A stretch of DNA of 64,000 bases from Xiphias gladius (GCF_016859285.1 NC_053418.1:6742521-6806520); one strand, 5' to 3'; shown: positions 1 to 13,419, numbered from the stretch's first letter. The notes: generated by a model not told the origin, from the letters alone. Translations and numbers: made by a program.

Positions 1-279
1 TACGATTAGGAACTGGTCAGCGTTGTATTAATATCTTATTCATACAACGAAATTATCCTGTAAATTGTGGGCTACATTATAAAGTCTAACAGAATGATCA
101 AAGTGGCAGAAGCTGAGATATCCTGACTTTTAGCCCCCTAATGCCACGCCCATTCACTAATGCAGACCTTCTGTTAAAATTGTTCAAATTGGAAGCCAAG
201 ACAAAGATAACCCTGATGATAACCTGATGATAAAACACGATGATTAAAGCTTCCAGTAATAGGGCTGTGAGACAAAGAT

Positions 280-640
280 GACAAGCAGACGCTGAATTTA
301 AAAAAAGAAAAAAACAAGGAGGCACAAGTGGTTTCCTGAGTATGAAAATGATTTGAATCATATGTTGTGGCCTTCAAGGTCACCAGATCTGAAGCCAAGT
401 GACCAGCTATGAGAGATTTTAGATCGTGTTAGACAGCACTCTCCACCACCATCGTCAAAAAACCAAATGAGGGAGTAACTTTTGAAGAATGGATGCGCCA
501 TCCCGCCAGTAGAGTTCAGAGAAATTAAAATCTATGCCACGGAGCATCGGAGTTGTTCTGGCAACTCGCGGTGGCCCAACACCTCACTAAGGCACTTTAT
601 GTTGGTTTTTTTCTTTAATTTGTTACCCACACGTACTAGG
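280..640 (+). mobile_element. Decayed Tc1/mariner transposase 3' end
   Basis: Across several frames the translation resembles the C-terminal part of fish Tc1-like transposases: a degraded WPSRSPDLxP-like stretch near 366-400, a serine/proline-rich segment (SPPPSSKNQMRE) near 440-475, and then CAIPPVEF near 490-515. The last part, ending near 610, matches the usual tail just before the transposase stop. Stops and frameshifts interrupt it and no N-terminal half is visible, so it is an inactive remnant. The left limit is uncertain. Confidence 0.6.
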
Positions 641-998
641 GCTGCCACTGATGACTATTTTCATTATCAATTTATTATTTTCCCAATTAATCGTTTGTCG
701 ATAAATTGTGAGAAAAAAGTGAAAAATGCACATTGTAATTTCCCACAGCCCAAGGAGATGTATTCAAATGGCTTGTTTTATTTGGCCAACAGTCCAAAGC
801 CCAAAGATGTTTGGTTTATTATTTGTGACAAACAAAAGCATCAAATTTTCACATTTGAGAAACTGGAACTACCAAATGTTTGGTATTTTTGCTTGAAAAA
901 TGTGTAAAACAATGACTCAGTTGTCAGGAACAGTTGCAGATCTTTTTTTTTTTAACCGATCATCTAATCAATGAATCAACGAATAATTGCAGCTTTGA
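637..998 (+). repeat. Dispersed teleost repeat, 'gggctgc...attaatcg' family (copy 1)
   Basis: Starts with agggctgccactgatgac and contains attaatcgttt and cagtccaaagcccaaagatg, ending in aacgaataattgcagct. The same order of words recurs at 18430-18735, 20664-21000, 22420-22625 and 61615-61965. The two ends are roughly complementary (AGGGCTGC / GCAGCT). The 141-codon open frame at 482-907 spans this repeat and the Tc1 tail and is not a gene. Confidence 0.7.
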
Positions 999-3344
999 TG
1001 TGCAGTTAGACCTAAAACCACCTGCACACTACCTGGGTCTCTAAATCAAAACAATAACAAAAGACGGGATGTGGTGACGTCGTGAAGTACCGTGGGATCA
1101 TGGGAGTTGTTGTTCTCACCACCATTGCCGTAATTGCAGTCAGCTTCTCCCAGTTAGGATTCCTTCAGTGTTAATCGTCCCGGTGGTTCAGGAGCCAAAT
1201 TATCCTCAAAAGGCTCCTCCTCTCCAAAACAAACGGACCCAGAGATTGAAACTGATAAAAACACTGAATAAAGAAGTTTCACGTTAAAAATCAGCTAATC
1301 GGCCGCCAAGGTTTGCTCAGCTTGTTTCTCTGATAACTTAAGATCCAGACGTCTGATGACTGATTCATCGGGGTAAAATGTATAGTTAAAGTCGTAAAAT
1401 TGTGGCTTAAATCTGGATAAAAAGTCAGTTTTTGCCGCTTCTGGCAGGCAACCACAACGCTGACGCATGCCCAAAGGGGACATAAAAGGGACGCCATTGA
1501 CAAGTGACCAAATGAAATGGACCATAACCATGATTAAAAATGATGGATTTCATGATGGTTTGAAAATTGCTGGAAAAATTTGGGATAATCTAAATACACA
1601 ACTCAACAAAAATATATAACATAGGTCTAGTCATTTTTAGACCTTTAATGCGGAAAAGTTACATATTATACCTTTAAGTTACTTTATGTTGGTCTCTCCT
1701 TTACTTTGGCACCCATCTGTTATCACTGTATCAGACAGAAATATTCTCTGTTAGATATTTTCAAGGCAATTAAATTAAAATGAAATAAAAAGTCCAGAAA
1801 CACTGCTTTTAATAGTTAGGCTGAAAAGCGTTGATGAAGTTTAGATGACCACACATGAAAAGCAAAGAAAAAGAAACAAAAGAGTTTCTTGATTTGTGTT
1901 TGTTTCATTCGTTCTTTCCCTTTTTGTAAACATTGGATTTTTCTTTCTTTTGTTTGAAAAAGACCACAATAGTATTATTAGTTTATTGCAGGATCGTCCA
2001 CAATAAAGAGAAACCCTTCCATTTCACCATGTGTGGTAAATATTTAGTTTTCCATCCAATAAATAAATGCATATAAACAAAAGGCTCAGCGAAGCTGCTG
2101 TTTGTCATTTTGTCACTCAGTACTTCAGATTTTGTAGTACCGAGTGACAAAATGTCTCGCGGAGCCACTTTCATGTAAGGTTGGTCGCCAAATTGATATG
2201 TTTCCTTCATATCAACAATAAGCATTCCAGACAATTAATTCAGTAGTTTCAGCAGAAACCAATATCATTGTGGGTTTGGAATAATCTTGAGACATCTGTA
2301 TTTCTGGATGCTGTCTCTTTTGATGTGGTAAAACAAGATGCATTTGAGGATACACTTAATTTTACAGAGCTCACTGGCCACTTTAGGGGTTTGTACTTTC
2401 ACCCAACAGAGGAAAAACATCAGCTCTCCTCCTCCCTCCTTCAGCGGAATTGATCAGCTGCTTCCTGGCTGTAAATAAAGAGGCATACTGTAATCCACTT
2501 GATAAATATCAAGCAGAATACGGCAATCAGCTGAAAGCAATTTGCATGTCTGTGCTCAAGCCAGCGGCTTGTGATTTTCTCTCCTGTCATCTATCATAGA
2601 CCACACGCTTGGGCCAAAACACACAATACCCCCAAATTGCTGTCATATGGAGTGCAAGCCCTGAAAAAAGCCCTTCATTTTTCTTTGTCTGTAGTTCAAA
2701 TAAACTTGTATTTGTCAAATAACTGGAGAGCGTTTTTTTCTCTCCACTGCAACTTTTCAGAGAGAGGGATGGTGTAATGTGCCATTTCCTTTGTTTGTTG
2801 AAAGCTTGGCTGCAGGACTGTAATCTAGATGGGTTTGATCTCAGAGTAGATGCAGCCTGTTGAATGTTGGACGGTGGATGGTGAGTCTTCAAAACGTCAA
2901 ACTGACTCTGAAACAAGCTCCTATAGGCAAACATTCACTGGCTGGAACCTGACTCAGTGTTTCTTGTATTATTCATGTGCTTCTTCACCCCCTCAGCGGT
3001 TACTCCCTCTGTAAAATCTTACATTTTCATGAGCACATCACGAATAATTTAATAAAAAATTCGGTGGACACTTCTATCCAAGTGTCTTTCAGCAGTGCTG
3101 CCAAAGCCTTTTTTGTTTGACCTACTCCCACAGCCCTGTCAGATGAGCTCAAGTACCCCTTCATCGGCACCATATGTTCCAAATGTGCTCCTATAAATGA
3201 ATTATAAACCGTTATTTAACACTGTTAACCATATAAAACTGGTTATTGTCACAATATTTTTTCAGTACAATTGAATTGTCAGTGTTTGTGTTGTCAGTCA
3301 AGTATGCATGGGTACTACTGCTACCAATTGGAGTTGCAGATGCT
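999..3344. other. Gene-free AT-rich sequence
   Basis: No reading frame here shows protein-like composition together with splice sites. Apart from the hairpin at 2106-2154, no recognisable element was seen. Confidence 0.6.
2106..2154. repeat. Near-perfect 19-bp inverted repeat (hairpin)
   Basis: The left arm 2106-2124 (cattttgtcactcagtact) is complementary to the right arm 2136-2154 at 18 of 19 positions, around an 11-nt loop. Weaker pairing continues outward (ggctcagcga against tctcgcggagcc). It may be the core of a small fold-back element or a transcribed hairpin; nothing shows expression. Confidence 0.75.
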
Positions 3345-4060
3345 GGACTTTTCAACCATTTAGCCATCACTTTAAGCTATCTCAAATGTTGTTTCATTAC
3401 TTTTAACTATTTCAGTTTTCATTTAGTTAACCAACTGTTCATTCATTAATTAGCTGACTTTTATCATTTAGCTAACCTCAACTTCATTACTTTTAGCTAT
3501 TTCAACTGTTTATCCTAATATTTCAACTGTTCATTACTTTTAACCATTTTGACAGTTTAACTATTTTAACTTTATACCTTACTTTTAGCTAACTAAATTT
3601 CAACTGTCTATCTTTACCTACATTAAGGGTTTCAACTTAATCTATTGATTTAGCTAACTATTTCAATGTTTATTCATTGCTTTTAGCTATATTTATAGCA
3701 TTTAATTACTAATATATATTTCAACTGTTTATCTGTAGATAACAATTTCAACATTCCTTTTAGCTAACCATTTCAACTATTTATCCATACGCTCAGCTAA
3801 CTATTTCAACTATTAATTAACTACCTTTAGCTATTTCAACTGTTTATGCACTACTTTTAAGGATTTAAACTGTTCATCCAGCTTTTAGCTAAATATATAT
3901 GTTTATTCACCACCTTTAAGTATTTAAACTGTTTATCCATGCTTTTATCTAACGATTTCAACTGTTTATTCATTATCCAACGAGGTCAACCATTATTTAT
4001 TACTTTTGTGGCTAAGTATTTCAACTTTGCTTTTTGTTTGACTAGTTTTAGCGCCCTCTC
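3345..4060. repeat. Degenerate tandem repeat, unit roughly 30-35 bp
   Basis: The words tttagctaact, atttcaactgttta and tccatta/cattactttt recur in the same order about twenty times, with many substitutions and small indels. It is an old minisatellite-like array. Spacing is irregular and the unit is not identical between copies, so it is not a CRISPR array. Confidence 0.8.
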
Positions 4061-7000
4061 AAATATGTTACAGCTGACTGTGGTTGATCTACAGTTACTG
4101 GTGATTGTAACTTTATCAAAGATTAACTTTTTTACGCCAATTTTTTAATCTGATTTGGCTGTTTCTTTTCCTCCTTAAAAAGAAATATATAATAGTATGC
4201 TGTATATATTTGTACCATATGAACGAGAATGTCCATGACCGACTGACTGAGTGATAAAGTTACACCATTGGTTAGTCGAATGCCACATGACTGGGTGATG
4301 AAGTTACACCATTGGTCGGCGGCTGATTGGTAGAGTTTCCCCATTGGCCATTGCTTTTTCAAAATGAATTGGTGCAAACAGTTTCTAATACGTCATCAGG
4401 GGGTTTACCGGCAGTGTTGCCAACTTAGCGCCTTTTTAACTAGACTTACGAACTTTTCACCACCCTTTAGCGACTTTTCTTCACAAAAGCACCTAGCTAC
4501 AAATCTAGCGACTTCTTCGACAAACCTTAGCTACTTTCCATAGAAGCGAGTTGCCAGTTTTGTCCCGCGAGCACGATGTCAGCCTTGCCCTCCGCAGGCA
4601 CACCTCTCTATGCGTCTCATTCAATTGACCGCAAGGCAGCTGCAAAGACACGAATGAGCTTCTAACTTTCTCTCTGAACGATCATTTAACAAGTAAATAT
4701 GGCCAAAATATGGCACAGCTGTTTTCTTTAACTTATGTGTATGGGGATTTTGTCAAACAACGGTTATAAAAACAGGATTTTAGCAGTGCAGAGCAGCAGC
4801 TTGGAAATGTCTTGGAAGTGACTGCTGGTTAACATGAAGTCTTAATGGGCCATGTTTCAGTCACTATTTCAAACTTGTTCCATTGTCTGACAACAGAAAA
4901 AGAAAAAAATGTAAATGATAGCAGCTTTATTGGGAATTCAGCTGTATTAGATTACTGTGTATGTGAGCACAGAGAGTAGGAAAGAAGCAAACAGATGAAG
5001 GGCTGGCCAGCCACATACTAAGTTTTGACCTAGTCTTGTTTAAATTAAATCATAATCTTAATTTTTTTTATTGAGTCTATTTAGGCTAATTTCCACATAT
5101 ACCTGCAGGCATCCTCTGGGGTACCCCCGTTCGGGAATCGGTAGGAAATGTTTTACAAAGCAGATAAATCACTGCGGCAATGAATGTTTTCAAATCCTGT
5201 TCTCACACGGACTGGCCTCAGATCCGTCTCATCTCAGACATCTAACAATATTCACATGGATGACAGCGGCAGACGTTCTACAGAAACCAGATAAGGCCTT
5301 GGTGTTATGTTTAGGGCTCGCTCCACCCTTCTCCAAGCATTTTCTTTCGGCCAACATGCCAAGCAGAGCATCAGTCATCACTGTAACGTGGCATTGTGCT
5401 GGTTCGCTGTAACACGCAGCCACTGAAAGAAAGAGGAATGAATCATGCACATTACATTTTGTCTCCACCTCGCCCAAGAGAATTATAAAGATTTGAGACT
5501 TGGAGAAAATCCTGAACTGCAGGAAGGCAACCTGTACAGAAGAGAAGACGTTGCTCATGTTTAACCATTTAATCTCAAGATCACAAACATGTTTATTTTA
5601 CTATTGAACCAGGACAATACAGATAAACATTGTTATATAGGAAGAAGCAATGCAACAAATGTAATGTAGGGCATCAAGCTGAGGATAATTTTGCATCCAC
5701 TGCCTCTGTTTAGGCTTTTAATTTGGGGTTAAACTACTAAACAAATAAATGGATGAAACAGTTTTGGGATAAAAACAACAGAACAGACAAAATGTCTGTC
5801 TGTATTGTATATGACTGTATGCAGTGACATATTTTATGAGTGTAACAGCGCGTGCAAACAGATGGAAAGTGAATCCATTCAAAACTCATTCAACTTTCAC
5901 ATCTTTGTTGTTGTTTAAACCATTTTTCTTCTTTTTGTTATCACCTGTAATTAAAACAATGCTTTTTTTCTATTCTTGAGTGTTTTGGGGGTTTTTTTAG
6001 ACCCAGATCACGGTTGACTTTTGTTTGGCCACTAACTGTTGCGATAAGATTACATTTCAAAGTAAAGCTCTGTATAAAAAAAAGTTTGGCTTTAGGTGAC
6101 AAATATGCTTTTTGTGGCTGTACCACCTCTGTCTGAAGTTGTGACTGCTTGTAGATTTGGACAGATTACAGTGGAATAGACAGAAAGAAAAATTATGTTG
6201 GATTTACCGTAATGCATTACATTTTACTGCACTGAATATATGGTACAAGCATAAAATCAGTTACTGTATCAAAATAAATAATGGTTTTGAGAGAAATAAT
6301 TAATCATGTCATGATAACACGGGCACTAAGGTTTGAAAACTTAGTTGAAAATCTGGCACATCTCTCAAGCAACAAGCGAAAAAAAAGTTTGGGGGGAGAA
6401 ACATGATTAGGGGTTATTTACAAGAGTTTAACACTCAAAGACTAAGCTACCCTGCATCCTCGGAACAGCGTGGTTGTCGTTTCATTGGATTTCATGGACA
6501 CTGGCCTGGCAACATAAACAGACAACCACACTGCTGCCCCCCGATTCCGGTTGCAAAATCCTGATTGGGCCACAGGGGTACGGGACATGAACTTCATGAG
6601 CCACATCCACTTCAAACCAGTGGAAATACAGCTGAAAGAAAAACTGCACAGTCATATTTCTCTCCTGTGAAATAACTAAGACTGGTCTAAATTTGTCAGA
6701 AACTACCGCATCACTCGGACTAAGATGGTGATGGAGGAAAAAAAAAAAAAGGTTTTCAGGGTGAGAGAGATTGTAAAATTAACATTTGCCACCACAGCAC
6801 CGCTAGGCTGCTATACTCCTCAAACAAAAAATTAAAATTAAAATATAACAATATAATAATACAGTAAGTGCATTAAGACCATTTTCTTCAGTGAGATTAC
6901 CTGTTCTCTTAGCGATTGATTGTTGTATTAATATCAAGGCATCAGTCTTATACCGTACGTGAGACATTCTAACCTAAAACTGTTGAGACTGTACTTCAGA

Positions 7001-8160
7001 AAAATAAGGTGACAGTAAGAGAAGCTGGTTGCTTCTGGCAACTCAAAGCTCGGGAAAATTCCTTAGATTATTTAGCTGACAGGTGACGTCTTTAAGCTGC
7101 TCAACTTCAAATTATATTCCAAATCACTCCCCAGAAAATTACTTACAGCGGTAGCTTACATTACACTATACTACTACCAAGAATTTTAAATTTATAGGCA
7201 TGACTTTATCCCGTAACCTTGGTGAGCTAAACCCATTATGTTATACAAGCATTGTTATTCAGTTATGACAAAAGGACCACACCTTAATGCCGGTTGTTTT
7301 CCAACGTCCAGCACTGTAAATAAGATTTTGCCCTGGTGTGAACCCCCTCTGCACCTCCACAGCCAGCGGACGATGCACGTCACACGTTGTTGACATACCA
7401 GCCACCAAACTGTCCACTGGGGCTCATTGGATGAGTCTAATAGCTTTAGCATGTGCTACGGTTTGTTTTTATTGTGGCAGCGTGCTGGCCGCTTATTGTT
7501 TGTGCGGATCGCGGACAGCTGTACATAAAGGAAGGGCAGGGCTGCAGGACGTAGCAGTCACATACACATGTACTTTAGCGGTACTGTGACTTTCACACAT
7601 CCAAAGAGCTGTATAGGAAGCAACAGGTGACCCATCCTTAGATATTACCATTGTCAAGAGGCTCCTGCGCTTTTCATGTTGCCAAATCCACAAAGAGGAA
7701 ATTCTGTAAGGGTGACGTACGTACGGGGTCAGGCTTAGAAATTTTTGAATGGGGGTGGAAGACTGGGGCACATTTGCAGAACAAGCAAATATGTTTTGAG
7801 ACTTAAATTTAGAGCTGATTGTTCTTACAATAATAAAATGTGCATCATTAGTAGTTACATTGTTTTTTTGAGTGTAAAAACTGAATGTGAAATGAACAAC
7901 TTTAAACATTGTAATATTTGTAACAGCAGATATCCTACACCCACGGACAGATTGTGACCCAATGGGCCCCTGGTCACAGACAAGTAAAAGCTTCTCTTTG
8001 TGGTCACTTTATCTAACAGACTTCTTATCTCTTTATCTCTTCTTGTGGTCTTTTTATCTCCTAGCTGTTGTGTGATGGACTTTCTAACAACACGTGTTAA
8101 CAATCACTTCATGAAGAGGCTCTGATACTAACAATCCAACTGCCTATCGCCTTCTTACTC

Positions 8161-8190
8161 TGGTGGTGGTGGTGGTGGTGGTGGTGGTGG
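8161..8190. repeat. (TGG)n microsatellite
   Basis: Ten uninterrupted TGG units. Confidence 0.95.
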
Positions 8191-8411
8191 CCAGTCACAT
8201 TCCAGTGAGGGGCCTCTGCCATCTCTGACCCAGCGTCCGGGTTCATTAAAAATAGAAATGAGACGTCACACAGTTAAAAGACCTGTTGCATTAGACGTGT
8301 TTCTTCTACATAACAAGGTGCTGTTCATCTCCCATGCGCCATGGATAATAACGTCATGGATGCTTTCTTCATTAAATAAAGGTTCACTTTCATTCTCGAC
8401 CTTGGAAACGG

Positions 8412-8434
8412 CACACACACACACACACACACAC
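8412..8434. repeat. (CA)n microsatellite
   Basis: About eleven CA units. Confidence 0.95.
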
Positions 8435-11059
8435 TCCGATCAAAAGTCAGCTTTCTCGCTTGGTCTGGAGCTTTTGATCGCAACACACAGTCTTCATCAG
8501 ATTGCTCAGTTGTCAGGAAATTATGAATGTAAACAAAAATGTACATTATTCAATAATGACAATAATTAATATGGAATCGGGGAAGGTTTGAAAATACAGT
8601 TCTGTGACAATTGAGTAAACAGCTGATGACGATGGTTGAAAGCTCCTGAAGAAGCAAGTAAGTGGACATTTAGTAGATTTGTCAAAATGTATGGGTGTGT
8701 TTGAAAGTTTTATAGAGTTTTACTCATACATCAGGCAGATCTTGTCGTCTTATCAATAACCAGATAATAAAATCTGAAATAAGTTCGATTTACTCTAAAG
8801 TAAGAAACTCTTAACCTAAAGTTAGAGGATTTCACTGTGGGGTTTTTTAATGGTTTAAGGCTTTCACAACAATAAACCTCTAGGAAGGTGAAAATGTATT
8901 TGCTACTTGTCCTCTTTAGAATAAAAATGGTCCAAACAGCTTCTTTCCAAATTCATATCTACCCTGGGTTAGACCCCAAAAATCGATGTCTCCGAAAAGA
9001 GCCTTTAAGTATTAATGTAGAACTAAACCAACCGTACACTGGTCAAAAACTGGTTAAAAAAAAAACATGGTCAAAGTGGTCACCTTCCCTCTTGCACATC
9101 ATCACTAAAAAAAAAAATCACAATAATGGAGGCGAAATAACACTCTTCCCTCCTACATCTGGACCAGCACGCTTTCAGCTGACCCTGCTCCACCTGGTAA
9201 TTACAGTTAATGCACAGAACCGCTGGACTGCATCACACTCACGATACAAAGAGACTGAGACAATGTAATTCTGCTGCTACAAATGCTTTTTATGTGATCA
9301 ATAAGCGTCATTGATTTCACGGAAACCTTCACTTTAAGTCATTTTGCTCCCTCTCTGTGGGCGCAGGGAGTTTGGTGATTGCAGGGAAAAAGAAATCCAA
9401 AGCCGTGGCCTCGGTGTAAGACGTTCCACACAAAGGAAAAGATTCCTCATGTCGTCACTAAAAATCTCTAAAATGTCAATTTTATCAAGAAGACGGACAG
9501 CCTCGTTCTCTTCAGCTGACTTTAACACACAAAACACTCCATAATGACCGGAGTAAAGATGATTAAGACAGTTAAGTTCAGATTTTGCTCTGCAGATAGC
9601 CTCAATTTAGTTATGTTATTTGGTGTATCGTGCACATACAACACCCAGTCCACGTGGACACCAAAAATACAGTTTAAATAGTGACATATTGTCAAACAGG
9701 TACATAATATCGTATACATACTGTAACCTTTCAATACAAATGAAGGTTTTGGCCCAAAGATTCCAATTTTTATTATCATCCAAACAGAGGGACTCATCAG
9801 AAATGAATGTTTCTAAACAGCATCACCCTTAAATCATCATATCGTGACCAACAAAACATGGAATGGACGTTGTCTTTAATCTCACCTAAATTATGTAAAA
9901 AAATACAGTTTTTTTTCCTCTTAATGTGTGTACAATAAGATCAAGTTATTAAAGAGGTTTTTGCAATGAAACTTTCATTCCTCCTTTGTCTCGTCCTCCA
10001 ACTGCTAAAATGCCTTCAAGATTTAAAGATCCAATGCTTTCTCGCTGTTTCAGTGTAGTCGATGGGAATTTGCTTCGGTGACCTCATGTCAAACCCAAAC
10101 CAAACACAAAACCGACTTCACACAACCCCACAAAGAGACGCAAAACAAGTGCTGAAAACACGAAATGACCACAGGTCAAACAATAAAACTCCCATCCCGC
10201 CTTTCAAAGGCAGACAGCAGTAAGTACAAAAAAAATGAAGCTGAAGTTTGAGGGATAAACAGCTAAGAAAATATATATGTATATATAAATGTGTATATAT
10301 ATCAAAAAGTCTGATTCTTGTCTTATTTTTGACCAGATATGTAGTTACTGGCTTTGTAGGGCAACATAAGTATGTTAATAGATCCATAACGACAATTTGT
10401 ACCACTGTTTAAATACCATTCAGGTTTCTCTCCTGTAAAATAGTTCTTGTTGTCCGGTTGCTTTGGCAGCTGAGGACCCTAAAAGCCTCTGGATAAGTGC
10501 TGGGCTGCTTTTCTGACTCTCCAGTCTCTTTGTCAGCAGGGCGAGTTTAAGTGAGCAGCGTTTGACCCGAGAAGCCTTCACTCAGTGAGTTTGATTCGTT
10601 TACATCAGAGAGAGACAGGAGGGGGGGGCGCTGACATTCAATCACGGTTCAATATTGTCTCTAATCTGCTGCCAATGTGGCCTAATGCGACCTGTTCCCA
10701 TTACATTTAATTTCCTGTGAATAAAAACCCACAGGCTACAAAAGCATACCGGTCGTAATACATTTGGAGATGTGGGGATTTTTCTGTTGGCTGTGATCTC
10801 TCAGCCTGGAATTGGGAAAGGGCAGGAGGCTGACATGACAGCGGACGCACAGGAATCATCGGTCGCGGCAGCAGGATCCCTTTTGCATATCGGTCCTCAT
10901 CTCTCTCTCTCGCTCTCTCCCTTCATTTCCTGCCGTCTCTCCACTGCGGACTCTAGAATAAAACCACCAAAGGGGTCCGACAAAGACTTCACAAAGCCGC
11001 TTCTCCACTCACTTAGACGCAATAAACGCAACAGGCGAAGAAAAAAAAAAACAAAAAAC

Positions 11060-12420
11060 AAGCAGTAAGTGCCACCGCGCGCTGTGACATCCAGCGTATC
11101 AGTTCCAGCTGAACGCCGACGTCCCGCCAACTGCTCTGGGGGGGGGGGTTTGGACACAAACCGGGCGGTCAACGAATGCATCACCCGGGTCCTCGTGAAC
11201 GAATGACCGGCCACGCTTCGGCTTTGACCGCTCGCTGCATGTGGCGTCGCTCGAGCCTCGCGTCCCGGCTGGTGACCCACTTTCCCTACAGGGCGAGCGA
11301 AGGCGTAGCAGACCTGGACCGAATAGCTGCCGGTGACTTGCATCGGTTAGGACGCTTTGGCTGAACTATTCGCATCCTAGCTGCCGGGCATCGCCCCCTT
11401 AGGAAGTCAGAAAAATCAGTGACATGGTTTGATTTGAATTAAACAAAAATAATCCGGGTAAAAGTTTGTTGCGCTTCGTCAATGTGCGCCTGTGTTGTTT
11501 ATTAGTTATGAGGCTGTTGTGAGCTCGTAGATTCTGTCAGTTTCACAAAGAGGAAAAAAAACAAACAAACAAACAAATTCACAGATGACACTGGTCAGTT
11601 GTGCTACTGCAATGAGCATCTGACACCATTATAATAAAATGCAGCTTGCATCCCCCTATGTGACATATAACCCACTGTCAACCTTGACTGCAACTGTTCA
11701 CATCTAATAAAGCTCCCTTTTCATATTATTCTGAAAAACTAATGGGAAACTTTGAGAGGTAAAAAAAAAAAAAATCAGCTTTTCCACGTGGGTGTTGTTT
11801 TAAGACAGACTTGAAAAAAAAAAACGTCTTTCCCTTCTTGAGCCATCTGAATTCGAAATCGCCGACAGTGAACGCAATGAAAAGTGAAAAAGGAAAAGAA
11901 AGAAAGAAAGAAAGAAAGTGCATTAAGAGAATAAACCCTTGAGAACGAAGCCCGGGGGTCCGACAAGGAGCTCCACAGAGCCGGGACCATGAGCATCTCT
12001 GACACCTCTTAGCCTCCATCGCTCTGCAATCAGCAGTGGCACCGTGAGGTGACTCCGGCAAAGGGACTGACTCTGGCCTCCATCATTTTCAGAGAAGAAA
12101 AAAAAGAAAAGAAGAAGAAGAGGCAACATGTTCAGAGTTGATCGGTGGGTGTTTTCAGTCAGAGCTTTGGGGTCATTTTTTTTATTTTTTTTTTTTTGGG
12201 GGGGGGGGTTAATGAATTCGTGTCCTTTATGTTCCTCCGAGCCCACGAGCGGGAGGGCAAGCCCGGGTCTGCGGGTCCGGCGGGCGGCATCACATCCTGT
12301 CGGACTGAGCTGGGTGTAAACGTTTTCGGAGCCGAGGGGGGGGGGGGGGGCGCAGCGGACCAACAGCGCTGGGAGTCTGCCCCGGGAGGGTGGTGCCGCA
12401 GCCGCCGGTTTGATTCCCAC
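11060..12420 (+). promoter_or_regulatory. lhx6: CpG-rich 5' region of lhx6
   Basis: After 10 kb of AT-rich sequence the base composition becomes GC- and CpG-rich, most strongly at 11070-11390 and 12220-12420, as is usual for developmental transcription-factor promoters. No TATA box or start site can be fixed by eye. Long open frames on both strands here, including 240 codons on the minus strand, reflect high GC and homopolymers and are not called as genes. Homopolymers (G15 at 12336-12350, GAAA repeats at 11893-11918) interrupt it. Confidence 0.45.
11893..11918. repeat. (GAAA)n microsatellite
   Basis: Six GAAA-type units in the lhx6 upstream region. Confidence 0.85.
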
Positions 12421-13058
12421 TTCCACACGGTTAATCGAGTTGGCTTCTTGTGTGGACGGAGGGGGAGAGAGAGCGAGAGGGAGAGAGGAGGAAAAACAAC
12501 CATGCCCCACGGAATTACTTGGACGTTTCGCCTGTGATGTTCTGGGAAAAACTTTTATTGGACGATGTTTTCGCTGCTTTTGGGAGGTTCTCCGTGTACG
12601 AAGTATAAGTTTTTTTGTTTCCCCCCCCCCCACCATTATTCCCACAGGCCATCTCCTCTTGCGTTACTGCCTCCAATATTTATGCCGTAGCCGGTAATTG
12701 CCGCGCTCTCTCGTACCTGTTAATTTTCGAGGAAAATGAAGGACAACGCGGACTCCGGGTTGCCGCCCGAGCGCAGACTTTTTTTTGGCGGCGTATTAAT
12801 GCAGCTGTAATCACCCAGGGGAGCCTCGAGTGCTTAAATGGGTCCATCGTGGAAAAAGAGACAATCAAGCTCCTTTATGCCTCAAGATCAGCTGCAGTTT
12901 CGGGACATTGTCTGTTATGAATAGGACGATCTCCAATTGAGCCTCTTCGCTTTGGAGATTTTTTTTCGATTTTCGATTACACGGGCTATTGAAATTAGGA
13001 TGCGCCGCTTTCCCCCCCCTCCCCACTCCCTTAGCTTGGTGGCTCGGCTGCCTTTTCG

Positions 13059-13068
13059 TGATTGACAG
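13059..13068 (+). promoter_or_regulatory. PBX-MEIS/PREP composite site (TGATTGACAG)
   Basis: An exact match to the decamer bound by PBX with MEIS or PREP, about 350 bp upstream of the lhx6 start codon. It lies in a stretch (12660-13200) rich in TAAT/ATTA homeodomain cores. Occupancy is inferred only from the motif. Confidence 0.45.
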
Positions 13069-13419
13069 ATGAAATTGACACTCGGGCTGCCTCTTATCAA
13101 GCGAAGCATTTCAATCCGCCGCTAATTGCAGATGTAGTGCCATCCTTTTCTTTTCTTCGCGTTTGATTGCAAGGGAATACAGCCTCCTATTGCGCACGAG
13201 AGGAATGATCGATCACATATAGTGGGCTTTTTTTTGGGGTTTTTTTTTTTTTCTCTCCTTCTAATTGCATCAAAATGTCTTTTGTTGCCAGGGTTTAAAT
13301 GCAGGAGAAACTGTTATTCGTTGTTTTGGACCGGATATAGAGTGGGTTGGGGCAGAGATGCGTAATGCGCAGAGCAAACTCCATCTTCTCTCCAAATAGG
13401 CAGCGTTCAAGACCCGAAA

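Larger units (their letters stand above)
4061..10850. other. Gene-free upstream flank of lhx6
   Basis: No coding exon could be supported. A ~30-bp direct duplication (gtgataaagttacaccattggt type) lies at about 4245-4274 and 4288-4318. Two microsatellites are listed separately. Open frames here are short and overlap on both strands with no splice context. Confidence 0.55.

Noticed and set aside
482..907. 141-codon open frame
   Set aside because: It spans the tail of a Tc1 remnant and an 'attaatcg' repeat; not a host gene.
3345..4060. CRISPR-like array
   Set aside because: Units diverge, there are no unique spacers of constant length, and the host is a vertebrate; it is a decayed tandem repeat.
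1..10850. Genes next to LHX6 in mammals (MORN5, NDUFA8, RBM18)
   Set aside because: No exon of these was recognised upstream or downstream of lhx6 in this window.
11923..12645. 240-codon minus-strand open frame
   Set aside because: It lies in GC-rich, homopolymer-laden lhx6 upstream DNA, is low in complexity and has no splice or family support; overlapping plus-strand frames are equally long.
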